A stretch of 11,291 nt of DNA, taken from contig CAQFOZ010000065.1 in assembly GCA_948788915.1 (NCBI GenBank), positions 1-11,291 on the forward strand, given 5' to 3'. A program made the position numbers and the translations under genes. Origin of the DNA: an uncultured Muribaculaceae bacterium (GTDB taxonomy: Bacteria; Bacteroidota; Bacteroidia; Bacteroidales; Muribaculaceae). Below, piece by piece: positions 6,282-11,291 of the stretch; the first letter of the stretch is position 1; each line of letters opens with the position of its first letter. The notes under the pieces were generated by a model that was not told the origin of the DNA, did not search any database, and worked only from the letters and a program-made list of their open reading frames with translations.

Positions 6282-9200
6282 TTAATCCAATTTAATACTT
6301 AGTCCAAGACCGCGCAACTCATGAAGAAGCACATTCAAAGACTCCGGTATTCCGGGATTTGGCATCGGATCTCCCTTCACAATCGCTTCATATGCTTTGC
6401 TTCTGCCAACAACATCATCTGATTTTATTGTCAGAATCTCCTGAAGAATATGAGCCGCACCAAATGCCTCAAGCGCCCAGACCTCCATCTCTCCGAAACG
6501 CTGACCTCCGAATTGTGCCTTACCACCGAGAGGTTGCTGTGTAATCAGAGAGTAAGGACCGATTGAACGGGCATGCATCTTGTCCTCGACCATGTGACCG
6601 AGCTTAAGCATATAGATCACACCCACAGTAGCCGGCTGGTCAAATCTATCACCGGTACCACCGTCATAAAGGTATGTCTTTCCGTATCGTGGCAATCCTG
6701 CCTTGTCTGTCCACTCATTCAAGTCATCAAGCGACGCACCATCGAAAATTGGTGTGGCAAATTTCTCGCCAAGTTCACGACCGGCCCATCCCAAAACAGT
6801 TTCAAAGATCTGGCCGAGGTTCATACGAGAAGGCACACCCAGAGGGTTCAAAACGATGTCAACAGGCGTTCCGTCCTCAAGGAACGGCATATCTTCCTGA
6901 CGAACAACACGCGACACAATACCTTTATTACCGTGTCTACCTGCCATCTTGTCTCCGACACCGATCTTACGTTTTTTGGCGATGTATACTTTGGCCATCT
7001 GCATGATACCCGAAGGAAGTTCATCACCTATGGTAATATCGAATTTCTTACGACGCAACTCGCTGTCAATCTCTTTTGATTTACGCAGATAATTGGTAAT
7101 CAGTTTACCGACCATATTGTCGATGCGAGCATCACCTGTCCAGTTGCTTAGATTTACAGTTTCATAATCAATAGCAGCGAAATTAACGTCATCGAATTTC
7201 TCTCCCTTGGACACAATATCAACACCGATGAAGTCCTGCACACCCTGAGAAGTCTTCCCCTTTAACAGAGTTTTCATTTTATTGACCATGAGTATACGCA
7301 ACTCTTCCTGCTTCTCCTCATACTCCTCGTCAAGGATAGGCAATTGAGCGTTGGCACTGTTCTTATTACCTTTCTTCACTGCCTTTGAGAACAGATTGGT
7401 ACCTATAACAACACCCTTCAGAGATGGAGAGGCCTTAAGGGAAGCATCTTTCACATCTCCAGCCTTGTCACCGAAAATTGCACGGAGCAATTTCTCCTCC
7501 GGTGTCGGATCGCTTTCGCCTTTCGGAGTTATCTTACCAATCATGATATCGCCAGGAACAACATACGCTCCCACACGGATGATACCTCTGTCATCAAGAT
7601 CCTTGGTGGCATCCTCGCTAACATTCGGTATATCGGAAGTCAGTTCCTCCATACCGCGTTTTGTTTCGCGCACGTCAAGTGTATATTCGTCCACATGTAC
7701 AGAAGTCAGGATATCCTCGCGTACCATGCGTTCATTCAGCACAATGGCATCCTCGTAGTTATATCCCTTCCAAGGCATGAACGCCACTTTAAGGTTGCGG
7801 CCAAGAGCAAGCTCACCCTTCTCGGTAGAGTAACCCTCTGTAAGGATATCTCCCTTCTCAACACGCTGACCTTTATTGCAGATAGGACGCAAGTCAATTG
7901 TAGTGCCCTGGTTAGTACGGCGGAACTTTGGAATTTTATATTCTTTTACAGAAGGCTCGAATTCTACAAAATCCTCATCCTCCGTTCTGTCATAATTAAT
8001 ACGAATACATGTAGCGTCAACATATTCTATAACACCGTTACCTTCAGCCATAATCTGAGTACGAGAATCCTTAATCAGCTGACCTTCGATACCAGTACCA
8101 ACAATAGGAGCCTCGCTACGCAACAAAGGAACAGCCTGACGCATCATGTTTGATCCCATCAATGCACGGTTAGCATCATCATGCTCAAGGAATGGAATCA
8201 ATGAAGCTGCAATTGATGCAATCTGTATCGGGGAAACATCCATCAACTGCAATTCTTCCGGAGCCACAATCGGGAAGTCTGCATCAAGACGAGCCTTAAC
8301 CTTGTTGCGGATAAACGTACCGTCATCATTGACCGGTGCGTTACCCTGCGCGATTGTCTGACCCTCTTCAATTTCTGCTGTGAGGTAAACAACCTCGTCA
8401 TTATTCAGGTTAACCTTGCCATCCTTAACTTCGCGATAAGGAGTTTCAATGAAACCGAGATTATTAATCTTGGCATATACACACAATGATGATATAAGAC
8501 CGATATTAGGACCCTCAGGAGTCTCAATCGGACATAAACGTCCATAATGAGTATAATGCACATCTCGAACCTCGAAACCAGCACGTTCGCGGGAAAGACC
8601 ACCGGGGCCGAGTGCCGACATACGGCGTTTATGAGTGATCTCGGCAAGAGGATTGGTCTGATCCATGAATTGCGACAACGCATTCGTACCAAAGAATGTG
8701 TTGATTACAGCAGAAATGGTCTTGGCATTGATAAGATCGGTCGGAGTAAACACTTCGTTATCGCGCACATTCATTTTTTCACGGATTGAACGGCTGATAC
8801 GGGCAAGACCTACACCAAACTGGTTATAGAGCTGCTCACCCACAGTGCGGACACGACGGTTACTCAAGTGGTCAATATCATCAACGTCACTCTTGGAGTT
8901 AATAAGTTCAATCAGATATTTGATAATTGCCACAATATCCTCTCTAGTAAGTACTTTTACATCCATCGGGATATCAAGGTCAAGTTTCTTATCTATACGA
9001 TAGCGTCCAACCTCACCAAGATCATAACGTTTTTCACTGAAGAAAAGATTCTGAATAACCTCACGGGCGGCAGCGTCATCCGGTGGCTCCGCATTACGCA
9101 ACTGTCTGTAAATATACTGTACAGCCTCCTTCTCGGAGTTGGACGGGTCTTTTTGAAGAGTATTGAAAATGATGCTATAATCTACAGCATTCACATTTTC

Positions 9201-10094
9201 CTTTTCAAGCAGAATAGTTTTTACACCACTATCAATAATTGCATCAATAACCTCCTCGGTAATCTCGTTACCACGGTCAACAACCACGTTGTTACGCTCA
9301 ATAGAGACAACCTCGCCGGTATCTTCATCTACAAAATCTTCTACCCAGCTGTTAAGAACACGTGCTGCCAGTTTACGACCTACTGAATTCTTGAGATTTG
9401 TTTTTGTAACCTTAATCTCCTCAGCAAGATCGAAAATCTGGATAATATCTTTGTCACTCTCAAGGCCGATAGCACGAAGCAGAGTTGTAACGGGAAGTTT
9501 CTTCTTACGGTCGATGTAAGCATACATCACGTTATTTATATCGGTAGCGAACTCAATCCAGCTTCCCCTGAACGGGATGATGCGTGCTGAATACAGTTTA
9601 GTACCATTTGCGTGATTGCTCTGACCAAAGAATACACCGGGAGAACGGTGAAGTTGGGATACAACAACCCTCTCGGCACCATTGATAATGAATGTGCCCT
9701 GCTCTGTCATATAGGGAATCGGACCCAGGTAAACATCCTGGATAGTAGTCGCGAAATCCTCATGATCAGGATCGGTACAATAGAGTTTTAACTTTGCTTT
9801 AAGAGGCACACTATACGTTAGTCCTCTTTCAAGACACTCGTCAATTGTATAGCGTGGCGGATCAATATAGTAATCAAGGAATTCGAGAACGAAATTGTTA
9901 CGTGTATCCGCAATCGGGAAATTCTCGGCAAATACCTTGTATAGTCCTTGGTTCTTTCTAAGCTCGGGTGGTGTGTCAAGCTGCAGAAAATCCTTAAACG
10001 ATTTCAACTGAACGTCCAGAAAATCTGGAAAGGGCAGTGGATTTTTTATCGACGCGAAATTAACGCGCGGTTTTTCGGTAAGTTTTACAGACAT
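6282..10094 (-). CDS. rpoB: DNA-directed RNA polymerase subunit beta
   Basis: Second catalytic subunit of RNA polymerase (1270 residues), shorter than the 1342 of E. coli and normal for Bacteroidetes. The rifampicin-binding cluster lies at about 470-500 (SQFMDQTNPLAEITHKRR then MSALGPGGL). The main resistance positions are wild type: Asp478, His488, Arg491, Ser493 and Leu495, matching E. coli 516, 526, 529, 531 and 533. Thr480, Ala484 and Met492 differ from E. coli but match Bacteroides. The active-site motif GDKMAGRHGNKG is at 1047-1058 with Lys1049 and Lys1057. The C-terminal clamp region (GGKAQFGGQRFGEMEVWALE) is at 1190-1209. A charged, helix-rich segment at about 905-1010 is probably a lineage-specific insert. 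The ATG at 10094-10092 is followed by the expected N-terminus. It lies 143 nt after rplL, behind an attenuator-like stem-loop. Confidence 0.99.
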   Translation of the reverse strand: MSVKLTEKPRVNFASIKNPLPFPDFLDVQLKSFKDFLQLDTPPELRKNQGLYKVFAENFPIADTRNNFVLEFLDYYIDPPRYTIDECLERGLTYSVPLKAKLKLYCTDPDHEDFATTIQDVYLGPIPYMTEQGTFIINGAERVVVSQLHRSPGVFFGQSNHANGTKLYSARIIPFRGSWIEFATDINNVMYAYIDRKKKLPVTTLLRAIGLESDKDIIQIFDLAEEIKVTKTNLKNSVGRKLAARVLNSWVEDFVDEDTGEVVSIERNNVVVDRGNEITEEVIDAIIDSGVKTILLEKENVNAVDYSIIFNTLQKDPSNSEKEAVQYIYRQLRNAEPPDDAAAREVIQNLFFSEKRYDLGEVGRYRIDKKLDLDIPMDVKVLTREDIVAIIKYLIELINSKSDVDDIDHLSNRRVRTVGEQLYNQFGVGLARISRSIREKMNVRDNEVFTPTDLINAKTISAVINTFFGTNALSQFMDQTNPLAEITHKRRMSALGPGGLSRERAGFEVRDVHYTHYGRLCPIETPEGPNIGLISSLCVYAKINNLGFIETPYREVKDGKVNLNNDEVVYLTAEIEEGQTIAQGNAPVNDDGTFIRNKVKARLDADFPIVAPEELQLMDVSPIQIASIAASLIPFLEHDDANRALMGSNMMRQAVPLLRSEAPIVGTGIEGQLIKDSRTQIMAEGNGVIEYVDATCIRINYDRTEDEDFVEFEPSVKEYKIPKFRRTNQGTTIDLRPICNKGQRVEKGDILTEGYSTEKGELALGRNLKVAFMPWKGYNYEDAIVLNERMVREDILTSVHVDEYTLDVRETKRGMEELTSDIPNVSEDATKDLDDRGIIRVGAYVVPGDIMIGKITPKGESDPTPEEKLLRAIFGDKAGDVKDASLKASPSLKGVVIGTNLFSKAVKKGNKNSANAQLPILDEEYEEKQEELRILMVNKMKTLLKGKTSQGVQDFIGVDIVSKGEKFDDVNFAAIDYETVNLSNWTGDARIDNMVGKLITNYLRKSKEIDSELRRKKFDITIGDELPSGIMQMAKVYIAKKRKIGVGDKMAGRHGNKGIVSRVVRQEDMPFLEDGTPVDIVLNPLGVPSRMNLGQIFETVLGWAGRELGEKFATPIFDGASLDDLNEWTDKAGLPRYGKTYLYDGGTGDRFDQPATVGVIYMLKLGHMVEDKMHARSIGPYSLITQQPLGGKAQFGGQRFGEMEVWALEAFGAAHILQEILTIKSDDVVGRSKAYEAIVKGDPMPNPGIPESLNVLLHELRGLGLSIKLD

Positions 10095-10114
10095 TGGTAA
10101 TAAGTTAATAAAGG

Positions 10115-10165
10115 ACCTCTGCTCCCAGTCGGGTTCTACATCCGGAGGGAGATGAAGAGAGAGGT
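10115..10165 (-). promoter_or_regulatory. Possible folded rpoB leader
   Basis: On the minus strand ACCTCT (10165-10160) can pair with AGAGGT (10120-10115), and inside it CTCCC (10151-10147) with GGGAG (10126-10122). These perfect blocks are split by an 8-nt bulge on one side and 1 nt on the other. The fold ends 20 nt before the rpoB ATG. It lies just downstream of the strong hairpin at 10182-10216, so it may be a leader controlling rpoB translation. Pyrimidine-rich against purine-rich tracts pair easily by chance, so confidence is limited. Confidence 0.35.
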
Positions 10166-10181
10166 GAAAACACGAATAAAT

Positions 10182-10216
10182 AGGTTAAGAACGCAGTCAG
10201 TCTGCGTTCCTAACCT
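10182..10216 (-). terminator. Attenuator-like stem-loop between rplL and rpoB
   Basis: AGGTTA...GCAG (10182-10196) and CTGC...AACCT (10202-10216) form a 15-bp stem around a 5-nt loop. The single plus-strand mismatch is a G-U pair in the minus-strand RNA. It begins 21 nt after the rplL stop and is followed by ATTTATTCGTGTTTTC, a U-rich but interrupted tail. In E. coli a partial terminator at the same site lowers rpoBC transcription relative to the ribosomal genes, and a similar role is likely here. An RNase processing site is the alternative. Confidence 0.7.
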
Positions 10217-10237
10217 ACTTTCAGATTAAGTCGATTA

Positions 10238-10612
10238 TTATTTGAGTTCAACTTCAGCGCCGGCCTCTTCGAGTTGTTTCTTAAGACCCTCAGCCTCAGC
10301 TTTAGGAAGACCCTCCTTGATTGTATTAGGAGCACCGTCTACCAATTCCTTAGCCTCTTTCAGGCCAAGACCTGTGAGCTCTTTTACGAGCTTAACAACT
10401 GCGAGCTTGCTTGCGCCAGCAGCTTTCAATACTACGTCGAAGTTAGTCTTCTCCTCCTCAGCTGCAGCTCCTGCTGCAGGACCAGCGGCAACTGCAACTG
10501 CTGCAGCAGCGGGTTCAATGCCGTATTCCTCTTTGAGGATAGTAGCAAGTTCGTTAACTTCCTTTACGGTAAGATTAACCAATTGTTCTGCAAATGCTTT
10601 CAAATCTGCCAT
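10238..10612 (-). CDS. rplL: 50S ribosomal protein L7/L12
   Basis: Small acidic stalk protein of 124 residues, present in several copies on L10. It recruits and activates translation GTPases such as EF-Tu and EF-G. The N-terminal helical dimerisation and L10-binding domain is about residues 1-32. An Ala/Gly/Pro-rich flexible hinge spans about 34-52. The globular C-terminal domain is 56-124 and contains the factor-binding stretch KLAVVKLVKELTGLGLKEAK (69-88). Length and composition are normal for the family. It starts 39 nt after rplJ in an AT-rich spacer and is followed by the stem-loop that probably separates its expression from rpoB. Confidence 0.99.
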   Translation of the reverse strand: MADLKAFAEQLVNLTVKEVNELATILKEEYGIEPAAAAVAVAAGPAAGAAAEEEKTNFDVVLKAAGASKLAVVKLVKELTGLGLKEAKELVDGAPNTIKEGLPKAEAEGLKKQLEEAGAEVELK

Positions 10613-10651
10613 TGTCGTATATGTTTTTTTATTATTTTTAAAAGGATATAA

Positions 10652-11170
10652 TTATTTGTTGGATAGTGTTTCCAAGATGCCGTGAAGCTTATTGCCACCA
10701 CTCTGGAGGGCGCTGACAACATTCTTAGCAGGCGATTGCAACAATGTGATGATATCGCCGATAAGTTCGTTCTTGCTCTTGATATTGGCCAGTACGTCCA
10801 ACTGCTCCTCGCCAATGTATACAGATTCCTCCACATACGCACCTTTCAGCATAGGAAGAGTGTCGTTCTTGTCGCGGAACTTCTTAATCATCTTAGCAGG
10901 GGCGTTGCCTGTGTTGCTAAGCATCAAAGTAGTTTCGCCATGGAGAAGGTCGAATAGGCCTGAGTAATCAAGATCACTTGCCTTGAATGCCTCTTTGAGA
11001 AGCGTGTTCTTAACGCAAAGCATCTTGATATCGTTGCTGAAGCAGGCACGGCGCAACGCGCTTGTCTTCTCTGCATTCAGACCGGATGTCTGTGTCAAAT
11101 ATACGCAACTGTATTGTTTCAACTGGTCGCTTATATTCGCAATTATAATAGCTTTATCTTCCTTTTTCAT
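10652..11170 (-). CDS. rplJ: 50S ribosomal protein L10
   Basis: Base of the ribosomal L7/L12 stalk (172 residues). The N-terminal globular domain (about 1-130) binds 23S rRNA together with L11, and includes the family motif VKNTLL at 53-58 and LKGAYVEESVY at 108-118. The C-terminal helical tail (about 133-172) is where L7/L12 dimers attach. The ATG at 11170-11168 gives the usual MKKEDK start. It follows rplA by only 19 nt, with an A/G-rich stretch (AAAAAGAGAAGAAC) just before the ATG. There is no room in that gap for a separate promoter or a full L10 autoregulatory leader, so any such control would lie inside rplA or further upstream. Confidence 0.98.
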   Translation of the reverse strand: MKKEDKAIIIANISDQLKQYSCVYLTQTSGLNAEKTSALRRACFSNDIKMLCVKNTLLKEAFKASDLDYSGLFDLLHGETTLMLSNTGNAPAKMIKKFRDKNDTLPMLKGAYVEESVYIGEEQLDVLANIKSKNELIGDIITLLQSPAKNVVSALQSGGNKLHGILETLSNK

Positions 11171-11189
11171 GTTCTTCTCTTTTTAAAGA

Positions 11190-11291
11190 TTATTCAGCCA
11201 CTGATTTGGGTTCAACCTTAACACCAGGACCCATAGTGCTCGAAAGATAAATGCTCTTGATATATGTACCTTTTGAGGTGGCAGGTTTAAG
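11190..11291 (-). CDS. rplA: 50S ribosomal protein L1, C-terminal end only
   Basis: The last 33 codons and TAA (11192-11190) of a gene entering from the right edge. The visible peptide includes GTYIKSIYLSSTMGPGVKV, the typical L1 C-terminus (compare the STTMG-G-V pattern of E. coli L1). L1 binds 23S rRNA at the mobile stalk near the E site and can repress its own operon. Its place directly before rplJ gives the classic rplA-rplJ-rplL-rpoB-rpoC order. The start and main domains lie outside the window. Confidence 0.95.
   Translation of the reverse strand, partial: LKPATSKGTYIKSIYLSSTMGPGVKVEPKSVAE

Noticed and set aside
5836..6295. Plus-strand frames running from rpoC across the rpoB-rpoC spacer.
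   Set aside because: They have no family resemblance and would run antisense to an essential gene start. The spacer is better explained by hairpins.
7090..8720. Rifampicin-resistance changes or unusual inserts in rpoB.
   Set aside because: All main resistance positions are wild type, and the differences from E. coli (Thr480, Ala484, Met492) are normal in Bacteroidales.
10242..10685. Plus-strand frames of 125-147 codons opposite rplL, rich in Ser/Ala or Cys.
   Set aside because: They mirror the alanine-rich hinge of L7/L12, and the bias explains the lack of stops.
1..11291. CRISPR arrays, integrases, insertion-sequence transposases, toxin-antitoxin or defence genes.
   Set aside because: No repeat-spacer pattern and no such proteins were seen on either strand. 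Only the non-coding palindromes hint at mobile DNA.

Overview
The window is the tail of a Bacteroidales ribosomal-protein/RNA polymerase operon, with an outer-membrane-type lipoprotein gene downstream. All genes run on the minus strand. The RpoB and RpoC proteins have the Bacteroidetes lengths (1270 and 1429 residues) and Bacteroides-like variants in the rifampicin region. The lipoprotein has a Bacteroidetes-style lipobox with acidic residues behind it and a BACON-like domain. A promoter candidate fits the Bacteroidetes form TTG-N20-TAnnTTTG. A gut lineage such as Muribaculaceae is possible, but this is inference from overall flavour only.

In transcription order (right to left): the last 33 codons of rplA (L1) at the right edge; rplJ (L10) 19 nt later; rplL (L7/L12) 39 nt later; a 143-nt gap with a strong 15-bp stem-loop (likely attenuator) and a second possible leader fold; rpoB; a 119-nt gap with three small hairpins, one presenting an AAGGAA loop 3 nt before the rpoC ATG; rpoC; and a 14-bp stem-loop 21 nt past the rpoC stop that probably ends the operon. 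L1, L10 and L7/L12 build the ribosomal stalks, and beta and beta' form the RNA polymerase catalytic core. The gaps look like places where the ribosomal and polymerase parts of the transcript are set to different levels.

Past the operon, 1309-1872 (564 bp) has no convincing gene but is highly structured. It holds a promoter candidate (1776-1806) pointing left, a ~186-bp imperfect palindrome with 13-bp perfect ends (1548-1733), and a 135-bp nested inverted repeat (1348-1482). One arm of the nested repeat can instead form a terminator-like hairpin with a T run (1332-1367) just before the lipoprotein gene. The lipoprotein (1-1308, open at the left edge, 436 residues visible) has an N-terminal BACON-like domain and a C-terminal region resembling Bacteroidetes DUF4595-type lipoproteins.

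The ribosomal and polymerase genes are ordinary. The part worth a second look is the structured region upstream of the lipoprotein gene, which could be a long regulatory leader, two mobile palindromic repeats, or both.
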